From DATDUW01 sp035290185 (GTDB lineage Bacteria > Patescibacteriota > Patescibacteriia > UBA9934 > GWF2-40-263), in contig DATDUW010000022.1 of NCBI GenBank assembly GCA_035290185.1, positions 32,428 to 96,427 on the forward strand: a stretch of 64,000 nt of DNA, read 5' to 3'. The notes beneath the pieces are model-generated. The model ran no database searches and was not told the origin of the DNA. It saw nothing but the letters and a program-made list of their open reading frames with translations. Positions 7,496 to 15,267 of this stretch are shown here, piece after piece (position 1 is the stretch's first letter; every line of letters starts with the position of its first letter). The position numbers and the translations under genes are program-made.

Positions 7496-9473
7496 ACCAA
7501 TTTTGATCGATTTTTTCCGTCTGCCGCAGTACCGTTGATTTGTCGTAATTTCGGCTACTGTCAACGGAAGGGCCTAGACGGTAGTTGCCAAAGAACGCCT
7601 CCGGCAGGTCATCTACTTCGGCTGCCCAGGCAGGGCCATAGAGAGCCGCGGCGATTTCTTCATTCGCAATGGCGCGCAGGACTCCGCCGCGCGACACGGC
7701 ATAGACCGTGGGGTCGCTTGGAAATTTCACTAATTTTTTTCCAGGACGATAGGTGACGTTGGGACCGAGCGGAAGGGAAGCCATGACCTCTTTAGAAACC
7801 GAAACGACTTTTTTGAAATCAGCAAACCACGTTTTAAAAATTCGTTCATTGGGAAAGGCATGGCGTTTTCCATCTGCACCGTAGTAATAGACGGCTTTGC
7901 ACGGATCATCCGCAGTTGCGCCTGCTCCACACCCGATTTTAACCAGATCTGCAGGTCGAACGTCGCTGGAAACAGGTAAAATGGTTACAGGAGCATCAAG
8001 GCCGTCTACCCTGTTTCCTTCACTGTCCACACAAGAGGCATGAACGGGAAATGTCCCGACGTTTGGGAAGGAGAAGGAGGTGCTGGCATATCCATTGGAA
8101 ACGGTCATGGATTGTTTGCGGACGTCGTCTACATACAAGGTACAGTTAAGGACGTCCTGGTCATCCCAAACTTCGGCTGAAAGGGTGATGGATGATCCAA
8201 TAATCGCAGAAGTCGGGGAAATCAGACCTACGACGGGAAGGGCGGAGCCGGTAACGGTGAAGGACAGTTTTGTTTCGGATCCAGCATTGCCGCCAGCATC
8301 TATGGCACGGACGCCGACCACATGATCGCCGGGTTTGAGAGGTTCGTTCGGAATGAAAATAAGGCTTGATCCGGCGCTGCGATAAGAACCGTTGTCAAAG
8401 CGAACTTGATAAGAAGCAACGGACGTTTCGTCATCCGAGGCCTCGTCCCACTGGATTGTTGGGGTCGGGTCATTCGTGACAGTCCCCTTATCGTCCAAAC
8501 GAACATGGGATGGAGCTGAAGGCGGATGGGCATCATAACGAATAATTGTTCCTCCCTCGCCGGCCCCAAAACGCGTATCAGAACTTCGAAAGGAGAGGAT
8601 CTGAAGGATGGAAGATCCCGGCAAGGACGATTGCAGCCATGTGGCACCGCTGTCTGTTGTCTCAAACAGAGTCCCGTCGCTCCCAGAAACCAGGCCGTTC
8701 CCAAAGGAGAGGAAAGCGAGGTCTGTTAAATCGGACGCTTTCCAGTCCAGGATTCGGATGGATTTCCATGTTTTTCCGCCATCGGATGTTTTGAGAAGTG
8801 TACCGTCTGAAACTCCGGCCCAGCCTTCGCTTTGTGAAATCATTTGCAAGGATGGAATATCCTGGGCCGTTCCGGAAGGAAGCATGCTCCACGTTGACCC
8901 CCCGTCCGCTGTTTTTAAAAGGATGCCGTTCGCTCCAGCAATCCATGCCGCGGACGTGTTGGATCCGGGGACGCTTACGTCCAAAAGGTCTGCACTTGTG
9001 CCGGATGGTTTTTGTTTCCACGTTTTACCGCCGTCTGTTGTTTTAAGGATGAGCCCACCTTCCCCGACCACAAAGCCGGTGGAGGAAGTAATCATACGAA
9101 GGTCGTAGAGATTTTTTTCCGTTCCCGTTTCGAGTCTCTGCCAGGTTGACCCCCCGTCGGTTGTTTTGATAAGTATCCCTTTTTGTCCAGCAGCCAGGAC
9201 GGTTTTTGAATCAAGGAGGGAAACAGCAAAGAAGTCCCCCGAACCCGGTTCGCCAGAGGGTTTTTTCCAAGTTTTGCCTCCATCTGTTGTTTTGAGAACG
9301 GTCCCTTCCGCGCCAACGGCATAACCCGTTGAACTTCCGGAAAAACCGAAGTCATAGAGTGCTTTATTTGTTGGAGAAGAAACAGAAGCCCACCCGGCAG
9401 CTTCGGCAACAAAAGGGACAACGAAACAGAGAAAGAAGAGGACCGCAATACTGGGAAGAAAACGTTGAGGCAT
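7494..9473 (-). CDS. Secreted YCF48/BNR-repeat protein with Ig-like domains and a C-terminal CPR surface domain
   Basis: 659 residues. A signal peptide ends at about residue 25 (FVAEA-AGWAS). Six repeats of the type K-TTDGGKTW follow (about 30-310), the hallmark of YCF48/sortilin-like beta-propellers. Two Ig/FN3-like stretches come next (about 318-500). The final ~150 residues (CKAVYYYGADGKRHAFPNE, VTYRPGKKLVKF, VYAVSRGGVLRAI, FFGNYRLG) match, from memory, a domain recurrent at the C-termini of exported Patescibacteria proteins. A cell-surface role is likely; the ligand is unknown. The gene is divergent from 9557. Confidence 0.85.
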   Translation of the reverse strand: MPQRFLPSIAVLFFLCFVVPFVAEAAGWASVSSPTNKALYDFGFSGSSTGYAVGAEGTVLKTTDGGKTWKKPSGEPGSGDFFAVSLLDSKTVLAAGQKGILIKTTDGGSTWQRLETGTEKNLYDLRMITSSTGFVVGEGGLILKTTDGGKTWKQKPSGTSADLLDVSVPGSNTSAAWIAGANGILLKTADGGSTWSMLPSGTAQDIPSLQMISQSEGWAGVSDGTLLKTSDGGKTWKSIRILDWKASDLTDLAFLSFGNGLVSGSDGTLFETTDSGATWLQSSLPGSSILQILSFRSSDTRFGAGEGGTIIRYDAHPPSAPSHVRLDDKGTVTNDPTPTIQWDEASDDETSVASYQVRFDNGSYRSAGSSLIFIPNEPLKPGDHVVGVRAIDAGGNAGSETKLSFTVTGSALPVVGLISPTSAIIGSSITLSAEVWDDQDVLNCTLYVDDVRKQSMTVSNGYASTSFSFPNVGTFPVHASCVDSEGNRVDGLDAPVTILPVSSDVRPADLVKIGCGAGATADDPCKAVYYYGADGKRHAFPNERIFKTWFADFKKVVSVSKEVMASLPLGPNVTYRPGKKLVKFPSDPTVYAVSRGGVLRAIANEEIAAALYGPAWAAEVDDLPEAFFGNYRLGPSVDSSRNYDKSTVLRQTEKIDQNW

Positions 9474-9512
9474 ACAAAAAAGAGGTCTCTTCAGTTTAAC
9501 ACGTTCTTTTAT

Positions 9513-9541
9513 TTGACGAAATCCAAAAAAAGACGTAAAAT
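9513..9541 (+). promoter_or_regulatory. Promoter of the 9557 gene
   Basis: TTGACG, a 17-nt spacer, then TAAAAT (9536-9541). The predicted transcript start is only about 9 nt before the ATG at 9557, so the mRNA is almost leaderless. Confidence 0.7.
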
Positions 9542-9556
9542 AGTAAAAACTTTTTT

Positions 9557-10123
9557 ATGTCGACTTCCACCCACGAAGAAATCGTTTCCCGTTTTCAAAG
9601 GATTCTTCAAGAAGCAAAAGAGAAAGGGGTTGTTGTCCAAACAACAGACAGAACAAAAGCGGAGCCACTTCTAGCGGATGTAGCGCAAATGGCGGATGTC
9701 ATCCATGAAGCAAACAGTCAGTTGGAGTTTCAGAGGAATCCACAAAAAGAGAGGGAACTTCTCGATCTTCTCAAAAAAGGAAGAGATCTTCTCGTCCAAT
9801 ACGAAGATGGTTTGCATTCTTTATGGCAAGCGTTAAAAAAAGAAACAAGACAACCGGCTTCGGCAGAGACCCTTGAGTTGGAGAAACGTATAGAACAGGC
9901 TCGTGAAGTCACGGGTGCAGAATTACGTTTTACGTCGAAAGAATTGAAAGAACAGGGTTATCTGGAGGGGGGTAGGGATCTTGACGAAGAATTAAGAAGA
10001 GCGGAAATTTCTCGGAAAGGAGATGATGAAACGACGTGGGCAAACCCCTGGGGATGGAAAGAGGGACGTGTCATGGTAAAACCCGGGAAGCGACCAGAGG
10101 GATCAGAGGGAAGAAGATTTTGA
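9557..10123 (+). CDS. Hypothetical helical protein
   Basis: 188 residues, hydrophilic and mostly predicted helical (long Glu/Lys/Leu-rich stretches from about 35 to 130), with no signal peptide or membrane segment. I recognise no domain. The C-terminus is basic and Gly-rich. Its last 21 nt overlap the end of the convergent gene at 10103-10342. It has a clear consensus promoter just upstream and no SD. Confidence 0.7.
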   Translation: MSTSTHEEIVSRFQRILQEAKEKGVVVQTTDRTKAEPLLADVAQMADVIHEANSQLEFQRNPQKERELLDLLKKGRDLLVQYEDGLHSLWQALKKETRQPASAETLELEKRIEQAREVTGAELRFTSKELKEQGYLEGGRDLDEELRRAEISRKGDDETTWANPWGWKEGRVMVKPGKRPEGSEGRRF

Positions 10124-10342
10124 GAGGAGCGAAAGCACCTGGTCCGCCCAAAATCGGTCGGTTTCTTTTTGATCCTCGGGGAGTTCTTCATACGTTTTCC
10201 ATTGTTTCCACCATCGTTCCAAGATTTCCCTAGGGAGGGAACATTCCTGTGCCAGCGCCCGGCTCCAGGTCAGCCATTGTTCATGCTCGAGTGCAGCAAG
10301 GCGCTCGCGGAGTTCAAAAAGGTCCTTTGCATTTTTTTTCAT
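10103..10342 (-). CDS. Small conserved-looking protein with an EHEQW motif (RyR-like?)
   Basis: 79 residues. It contains LAALEHEQWLTWSRALAQE and RWWKQWKTYEELPEDQKETDRFWADQVL. The spacing of E/H-x2-W, the Trp-rich centre and the E-LPEDQKE-DR-WAD ending resemble the short prokaryotic RyR-type domain found in phage and bacterial proteins. That assignment is from motif memory only. The start is the ATG at 10342, just outside the inverted-repeat element at 10351-10473. Confidence 0.65.
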   Translation of the reverse strand: MKKNAKDLFELRERLAALEHEQWLTWSRALAQECSLPREILERWWKQWKTYEELPEDQKETDRFWADQVLSLLSKSSSL

Positions 10343-10350
10343 AGATTGGT

Positions 10351-10473
10351 AGAACTTTCTCCTTTGGATGCAGAACGAGGAGAAATCGAGGCTTTTTGTG
10401 AGCTGTACTTGTTGGTACAGCGAATCAAAAAACGGAGATTTCGACGAAGTTATGCGCCAAAGGAGAAAGTTCT
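10351..10473. repeat. 123-bp element with 17-bp terminal inverted repeats (MITE-like), full copy
   Basis: The ends AGAACTTTCTCCTTTGG (10351-10367) and CCAAAGGAGAAAGTTCT (10457-10473) are perfect inverted repeats. An inner palindrome GCTGTACTTGTTGGTACAGC lies at 10402-10421. A second full copy in the opposite orientation sits at 56533-56675 and a deleted one at 56225-56276. It has no coding capacity. It fills the space between the small 10103 gene and the end of glpK. Confidence 0.85.
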
Positions 10474-11674
10474 AATTGAGTTTTTTCCAGGCCTCTTGAA
10501 CAAGCATCGCTGTCCCAAGCGCGGTTCCGTCAAAAATAGTTTGGGAAATCACGGGAAGGCTTGAAATTTCCGATTGAATTTCAGCCAGAAGGCCGTCGCG
10601 GGTGACACCGCCGTCGATAATGAGAAAGCGTGGAGGAGAGGGAAGAAGGGGAAGGGATCGATGAACATCTCGTGCAATGGAACGCAGGACCTGGCGCAGG
10701 CGCATGGGATTTTTTAAATACGGTTCCACGCGGGCGCCGCAAACCCCGACTTTTGCTTCGAGGGCGTAGCGGGATCCGCTTTCCGGAGGGACGAGCGTTG
10801 TAAAAAATGGATCTGCTATTTTGAAAATTTTTCCCAGGCCCTGAACCAGAAAGGCGCCTGTGCCGTACGTAACTTTTGTGACGTGAGAGGAATTTTGAAC
10901 AGTCGGATGGCGCGCGGCGGCCACGAAACTTGCTTGTTGATCGCCACAGACAGCAAGGACGGGAACGGAGAAACCGAAAAGTGAGGCATCCATGGTTCCG
11001 AATAAGGAAGAGGATGGACGGATTTCTGGAAGGGTTTCCGCTGGCACCCCGAAGAGTTCCAAAAGTTTTGGATCCCAGGCATGTTTGTGCAAATCACAGA
11101 GTAAGGTGCGCGAGGCATTTGTCTCATCGGTAAGGTGCTGGTGTTCTTTGCACAGGTGAAAGAGGAGCCAGCTATCTATGGTTCCAAAAATCAGGCGTTT
11201 TTCTTTCAGAAGTTTTTGAGCCTTGGGAAGAGAGAGGAGAATCCATCGTATTTTAGAGGCAGAGAAGTATGGGTCCGGCGGTAATCCTGTTTTACGCCGG
11301 ATCCAGTCTCCGTGCTTGCGCACAAGGGTGCGACAAAATTTCGCCGTACGCCTGTCTTGCCAGACAAGAGCTGGCCCAACAGACCTTCCTGTTTTCCGAT
11401 CCCAAGCGACCACGGTTTCCCGCTGGTTGGTCATACCAAGACCTGCGATGTCCGAGGCAGAAAGTTTTGCGGATCGGACGACTTTTTTTAGCACCCGGCA
11501 ACAGGCGGAAAGGATCTCTTGCGGATTTTGTTCGACCCATCCATTTTTGGGGCGGTCTATACCGATTGATTGGTATGCCTTGACCTGAACCGAAAGGGTT
11601 TCGTCAAAAACAAATGCTTTGACCCCGGTTGTTCCCGCGTCAAGGACCAGAATTTTTTGCCCGGGTTTTTTCAT
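10472..11674 (-). CDS. glpK: FGGY-family kinase, glycerol kinase-like, compact form
   Basis: 400 residues; usual glycerol kinases have about 500. The N-terminal phosphate motif LVLDAGTTGVKAFVFD, LGMTNQRETVVAWDRKTG and ALVWQDRRT are glycerol-kinase-like, and GDQQ (about residue 256) supplies the catalytic Asp. The C-terminal half goes almost directly from YALEAKVGVCGARVEPYL to the RSIARDVHRSL helix, so the segment that normally holds the P-FSGL-APYWDP signature is missing. IDGGVTRDGLLAEIQ and GTALGTAMLV are kept. The ATGA overlap with gpsA supports a role around glycerol-3-phosphate, but sugar specificity is not proven. The start is at 11674, not further upstream. Confidence 0.75.
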   Translation of the reverse strand: MKKPGQKILVLDAGTTGVKAFVFDETLSVQVKAYQSIGIDRPKNGWVEQNPQEILSACCRVLKKVVRSAKLSASDIAGLGMTNQRETVVAWDRKTGRSVGPALVWQDRRTAKFCRTLVRKHGDWIRRKTGLPPDPYFSASKIRWILLSLPKAQKLLKEKRLIFGTIDSWLLFHLCKEHQHLTDETNASRTLLCDLHKHAWDPKLLELFGVPAETLPEIRPSSSLFGTMDASLFGFSVPVLAVCGDQQASFVAAARHPTVQNSSHVTKVTYGTGAFLVQGLGKIFKIADPFFTTLVPPESGSRYALEAKVGVCGARVEPYLKNPMRLRQVLRSIARDVHRSLPLLPSPPRFLIIDGGVTRDGLLAEIQSEISSLPVISQTIFDGTALGTAMLVQEAWKKLN

Positions 11675-12582
11675 AAGGTTTCCTTTTTCCCATACAACAG
11701 TTCTTGAAACACTTTTTTCATCGGTTCGCATCCGATCAGGATGCGTTTCATGGCGTAGAAGACAGGGAGGGAATCGGCCGCCTCTTCGAGCAGGGAAGAG
11801 AGGAAAGTGAAAGAGATCACTCCTTCGCTTTTTTGATTGCATAGGCCAGTTTGAGCCCACGCAACACCTGCCTGGCGATTGTTGGAATAAGGGCTGAAAG
11901 CAGTAGCAAAAAAATCGCCTAGTCCTGCCGGACCACGGGCGGTTTCCTTGCGGCCGCCGAGTCGTTCCACGATTTCGATCAATTCAAAGGAGGATTGGGC
12001 GCCGATCCAGCCGGTCATGTTTCCTCCCCATCCAAGGCCTTGGACCACGCCAATGGCCGTGGCATAGACGTTTTTTGCCACACCGGAAAGCGTCACGCCG
12101 CGCAGGTCGTCCGTGGACGCAAGAGCCAAGCAGGAACCTCGAAAGAGGGCAGAGAATTTTTGAAACGTTTCGGGCGACCGTGTGGCTACGACACCGATCC
12201 CGCCCAGCCCCTGTTCAAGCTCTTCTGCAAGCATGGGTCCACCAACCAGGGCAAATGGCTGATGAGGAGGGAGGAGCGACGGGAGGAGTTCGTCCATGGT
12301 TTTTCCGCTTTCCCGTTCAATGCCCTTGGAAAAACAGATGACCGGTGCGGAAGGAGAAAGGTACGGAACCACATCAGATAGGACGTTGGGGAGAACCCAG
12401 GAAGGAACACAGAGGAAAAGGAAATTCGCCTCTGGAACATCTTCGGAAAGCGGCCGGACGGACGTAGCCCGTGCGGGATTAACATCCCAGATTTCAACGG
12501 AAGGATCCTGGGGGAGAAGAAGAGTGCGTAGGGAGGAACCTAGCCGTCCACCGCCGAGAATGAGAGCATGAGGAGAAACCAT
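11671..12582 (-). CDS. gpsA: NAD(P)-dependent glycerol-3-phosphate dehydrogenase
   Basis: 303 residues. The N-terminal Rossmann motif is ALILGGGRLGSSL (family GAGSWGTAL). Further signatures are CFSKGIE (family TKGLE), GGPMLAEE (family GPSFAEE) and GVAKNVYATAIGVVQGLGWGGN with the catalytic Lys. It interconverts dihydroxyacetone phosphate and sn-glycerol-3-phosphate in the cytoplasm. It overlaps glpK by ATGA, giving two routes to glycerol-3-phosphate in one operon. The ATG at 12582 (MVSPHAL) is chosen; the upstream extension is non-homologous. Confidence 0.88.
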   Translation of the reverse strand: MVSPHALILGGGRLGSSLRTLLLPQDPSVEIWDVNPARATSVRPLSEDVPEANFLFLCVPSWVLPNVLSDVVPYLSPSAPVICFSKGIERESGKTMDELLPSLLPPHQPFALVGGPMLAEELEQGLGGIGVVATRSPETFQKFSALFRGSCLALASTDDLRGVTLSGVAKNVYATAIGVVQGLGWGGNMTGWIGAQSSFELIEIVERLGGRKETARGPAGLGDFFATAFSPYSNNRQAGVAWAQTGLCNQKSEGVISFTFLSSLLEEAADSLPVFYAMKRILIGCEPMKKVFQELLYGKKETL

Positions 12583-12726
12583 AGAAAAAGTCGTTTTTTG
12601 AAAAAAAGAAAGGCAAAAACGCATAATAAGGACAAGGAAAGTATAACACAGAGTCATCCCTCATGCTGTTTTTCCCCTTGCGTGTAATAAAAAGGAAACA
12701 TCTATTGTAGGAGAGAGTGGAGCCGT

Positions 12727-12755
12727 TTGACGAGAAGGGAAAAATCCGTTATGGT
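12727..12755 (+). promoter_or_regulatory. Promoter of the 12798 lipoprotein gene
   Basis: TTGACG, 17-nt spacer, TATGGT (12750-12755). A leader of about 36 nt follows. Confidence 0.65.
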
Positions 12756-12797
12756 GAGGTTCAGTTCTCTTTCTTATTTTTCATTTTTTTCCCCTCT

Positions 12798-13064
12798 ATG
12801 CGGAAACAAAGCATGGGAGCCGCGGCCTTTCTTGCCGCGTTGGTTCTCCTCGGAGCTGGATGCGCTTCTTCCCAGCCATCGTCTTCCGGAACGTCTTCCC
12901 AAACGGGAAACACGAAAACGTCTGAGAGCCCTTCTTCCGGAACAACGGTTTCCGGCAAACCAGCCGTTCCATCCGCAAATCAATCCCTTGATGAATTGAC
13001 CAAGGGGTTGGAGGGGATGAATGCGAGCGTGCAGAGTCTTGATCAGGCGGGGGCAGAACTGTAA
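12798..13064 (+). CDS. Small lipoprotein, Ser/Thr-rich
   Basis: 88 residues. The lipoprotein signal peptide is MRKQSMGAAAFLAALVLLGAGC with lipobox LGAGC. The mature part is low complexity (Ser, Thr, Gly, Pro) and ends in a short helix (SLDELTKGLEGMNASVQSLD). It is probably anchored to the outer face of the membrane. It lies 23 nt before another exported helical protein, so the two are likely an operon. Function unknown. Confidence 0.75.
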   Translation: MRKQSMGAAAFLAALVLLGAGCASSQPSSSGTSSQTGNTKTSESPSSGTTVSGKPAVPSANQSLDELTKGLEGMNASVQSLDQAGAEL

Positions 13065-13087
13065 TTTTTTCCGTAAGATTTTTTTCT

Positions 13088-13849
13088 ATGAAGAGACAGC
13101 TTTTTTCTGTCCTGGGCATCCTTTCCTTCGTCCTCATGCCCATGACGTCGGCTTTAGCCGCAACTCAGCCCACACAAGAGCAGATCGACGCTGCCAAAGC
13201 CACGGCGGCTGAGGCAAAACAGAACGCCGTTGATGCGGCCAGCGCGGCTGGTGTGACCTTCGATCAATATAAGGTGAAATTGATCGAGTTACTTGATAAG
13301 GCCGTTTCCAAACTTGATACGGCCGAGGAGACTTTGAAAAACAACGCCTACTTGTCCCAAGCAACAAAAGACGAGCTTGTGAAGGGCCTGAACACCCTGG
13401 AAGCCAAATTGGTCGATTATAAGAATGCCGCAGATGACGCCACCTCGCTCTCGGATTTGGAGAATTTGAATAAACAGGTGATCGAACTCTTGAAACAGAA
13501 TCGGACGGTCATTCAGGAAGCCATGAGGAGCGGAATCATGGTGATTGCCGGAGAGATGGTGGAGAGCATCCAGATTATCGTTGACAAGGCGGAGGCTATG
13601 TTGAAGACCCTCGAAATCCAATGTGACGTTGTTGTTCGCGACGACGCCAGCAAAGCTGATAAGGTCGATGTCACGGGCGAAAAAATTGAGGATGAAATTG
13701 CCCAGCTTGAGGACTACGGGACTCAGTTGCAAGCGAATATCACCGCCAAGGATAAGGAAGCCACAAAGGCGACCATGAAGGCGGCCGCACAGGTAGCAGC
13801 CCAGCTTGCCAAAGACATTGCGTATTTGCAGCAACTCTGCGCTTCCTAA
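13088..13849 (+). CDS. Exported helical protein of unknown function
   Basis: 253 residues. The signal peptide MKRQLFSVLGILSFVLMPMTSALA is followed by TQPTQEQ, with cleavage near residue 24-25. The rest is almost entirely Ala/Lys/Glu/Asp-rich helix with heptad-like spacing and two Cys (about 179 and 251) that could form a disulfide. There is no enzymatic motif. It resembles extracytoplasmic helical-bundle proteins; the partner may be the lipoprotein encoded just upstream. A terminator follows. Confidence 0.75.
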   Translation: MKRQLFSVLGILSFVLMPMTSALAATQPTQEQIDAAKATAAEAKQNAVDAASAAGVTFDQYKVKLIELLDKAVSKLDTAEETLKNNAYLSQATKDELVKGLNTLEAKLVDYKNAADDATSLSDLENLNKQVIELLKQNRTVIQEAMRSGIMVIAGEMVESIQIIVDKAEAMLKTLEIQCDVVVRDDASKADKVDVTGEKIEDEIAQLEDYGTQLQANITAKDKEATKATMKAAAQVAAQLAKDIAYLQQLCAS

Positions 13850-13877
13850 ATAACAGCCGCTTCCAAAAACGATTGAG

Positions 13878-13910
13878 CAGGCCTCCGGAAAAAACCGGGG
13901 GCCTGTTGTT
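13878..13910 (+). terminator. Terminator after the exported protein pair
   Basis: Eleven-pair stem CAGGCCTCCGG / CCGGGGGCCTG with an A6 loop, followed by TTGTT. Confidence 0.7.
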
Positions 13911-14008
13911 ATCCACAAATGGTTTTTTGCGGAGTAAGCGTTCTTTTTTTCTTCTTGTTTCCCGGGGAGGGATACGGTATCGTGTGGATGATTCTTTTTA
14001 CCTTTTCT

Positions 14009-14530
14009 ATGTCCCTTTCTGTCCATTTTTTTCCCGGGAGTTTCCAGCCGTTTCACAACGGTCATTTGATTGTCTTGCGGGGTATGGCAAAGGTTTGCGA
14101 GCGCATCGTGGTCGGTATCGGGAGTGCCCAGGCTTCAGGGACGGCCGAGCACCCGTTTTCGGCTGCGGAACGTCGTGAAATGATTCAGCGCTCTCTGCAG
14201 GCCCTGAATCTGATTCCGTCTCATGATATTTCTTTCGTGGATCTTCCGGATATAAAGGGGAATGATGAAGCGTGGGTCAAACAGTGCCGCGAACTTGTGC
14301 AAGCAGAAATAGCAGCTATTTGGACGGGGAAGGACGAAGTGAAGGCTTGTTTTGAGACAGCGGGTCTTCCGGTAAAGACCATTAAACCCGTTCCAGGAAT
14401 CAGTACAGCGGATGTGCGTAGGCGCGTGGCCGCCGGAGAGGATTGGAAGGAGCTCGTTCCGGCGGATGTTGCCGACTACTTGGTGGAAATTGGTGGTATT
14501 GAACGTCTGCGAAAATTGATGTTGGTTTAA
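14009..14530 (+). CDS. NadM-like nicotinamide-nucleotide adenylyltransferase
   Basis: 173 residues. GSFQPFHNGHL (10-20) contains the HxGH nucleotidyl-transfer motif and resembles the G-FQPFH-GH form of archaeal-type NadM. PFSAAERREMI and ISTADVRRR (in place of IS-T-IR) complete the family pattern. Predicted reaction: NMN + ATP to NAD + PPi in the cytoplasm. The frame is open upstream, but homology begins at the ATG at 14009. The next gene is a small P-loop kinase, which would suit a riboside kinase feeding this enzyme. Confidence 0.8.
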   Translation: MSLSVHFFPGSFQPFHNGHLIVLRGMAKVCERIVVGIGSAQASGTAEHPFSAAERREMIQRSLQALNLIPSHDISFVDLPDIKGNDEAWVKQCRELVQAEIAAIWTGKDEVKACFETAGLPVKTIKPVPGISTADVRRRVAAGEDWKELVPADVADYLVEIGGIERLRKLMLV

Positions 14531-14547
14531 ACGGGATTGGGGAGGAT

Positions 14548-15201
14548 ATGCGTCCCTTGATTATCGGACTCTCCGGTCTTTCCGGTTCGGGAAAATCTAC
14601 GTTGGGAGAGCGGCTGGAACAGACAGACGACCGAATCGTTCGCCTGAGGTTCGATGCCTTCTATAAAGACGCAGCTGAGTGTCCTCGCAAGGGCAGTTGG
14701 TTGCTTTGGGATGACCCAGACAGTTTCTTATTCGAGGAGGGGGTTCAGGCTTTGGAACAGTTGAAAGAAGGGAAGGATGTTCTTCTTCCCGTCTACAGCC
14801 GTCCGCTTTCCTGTCGGACGGGTTTTGTTTCCTTTCCTGTGAAGCCGATTATCCTGTGCGAAGGGTATTTTCTTTTCGTTCATGAGCGTCTGCGTAGCCT
14901 GTTTGATCTGCGGCTGTGGTTGGATGTTCCTCCGGCAACGGCCCTGGCCCGCCGCCGGTCGCGGCAAGCCAATTTAGATATGGAGTATTTTGCCCAGATC
15001 ATGGGGCCGCTTCAAGAGACCGTTCATTTACCCTCCCGTATGCATGCCCATCAGTCGATTGACGGGACGCGTTCTCCCGAGGAGGTAGTTATGGAAACCA
15101 AGGAGACGATTCTCTCCTTTGCGGCTTCTTTTGCCGCCGCGCTCCATCCCTCCTCGTATCCGACCTTTTGGGAAGGGAACCCCTCCCTTGCCCATTCATA
15201 G
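14548..15201 (+). CDS. Uridine kinase/nicotinamide riboside kinase-like P-loop kinase
   Basis: 217 residues. Walker A GLSGSGKST (10-18), a RFDAFYKDA segment like the substrate loop of uridine and nicotinamide riboside kinases, and a lid region RRRSRQANLDMEYF. WDDPDSFLFEEGVQALEQLKEG resembles the D-P-x-x-d region of the uridine kinase family. It lies 17 nt after the NadM-like gene, so nicotinamide riboside is an attractive substrate. Uridine/cytidine or another nucleoside remains possible. The C-terminal 20 residues look unstructured. Confidence 0.7.
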   Translation: MRPLIIGLSGLSGSGKSTLGERLEQTDDRIVRLRFDAFYKDAAECPRKGSWLLWDDPDSFLFEEGVQALEQLKEGKDVLLPVYSRPLSCRTGFVSFPVKPIILCEGYFLFVHERLRSLFDLRLWLDVPPATALARRRSRQANLDMEYFAQIMGPLQETVHLPSRMHAHQSIDGTRSPEEVVMETKETILSFAASFAAALHPSSYPTFWEGNPSLAHS

Positions 15202-15211
15202 GAGGCGAGGA

Positions 15212-15240
15212 TTGCTTTTTCTTTCATCCTTTTCTACAAT
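15212..15240 (+). promoter_or_regulatory. Promoter of secD-secF
   Basis: TTGCTT, 17-nt spacer, TACAAT (15235-15240); the start codon is at 15268. Confidence 0.65.
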
Positions 15241-15267
15241 AGCGCTCGTTCGACCTTTTTTTCTCTT

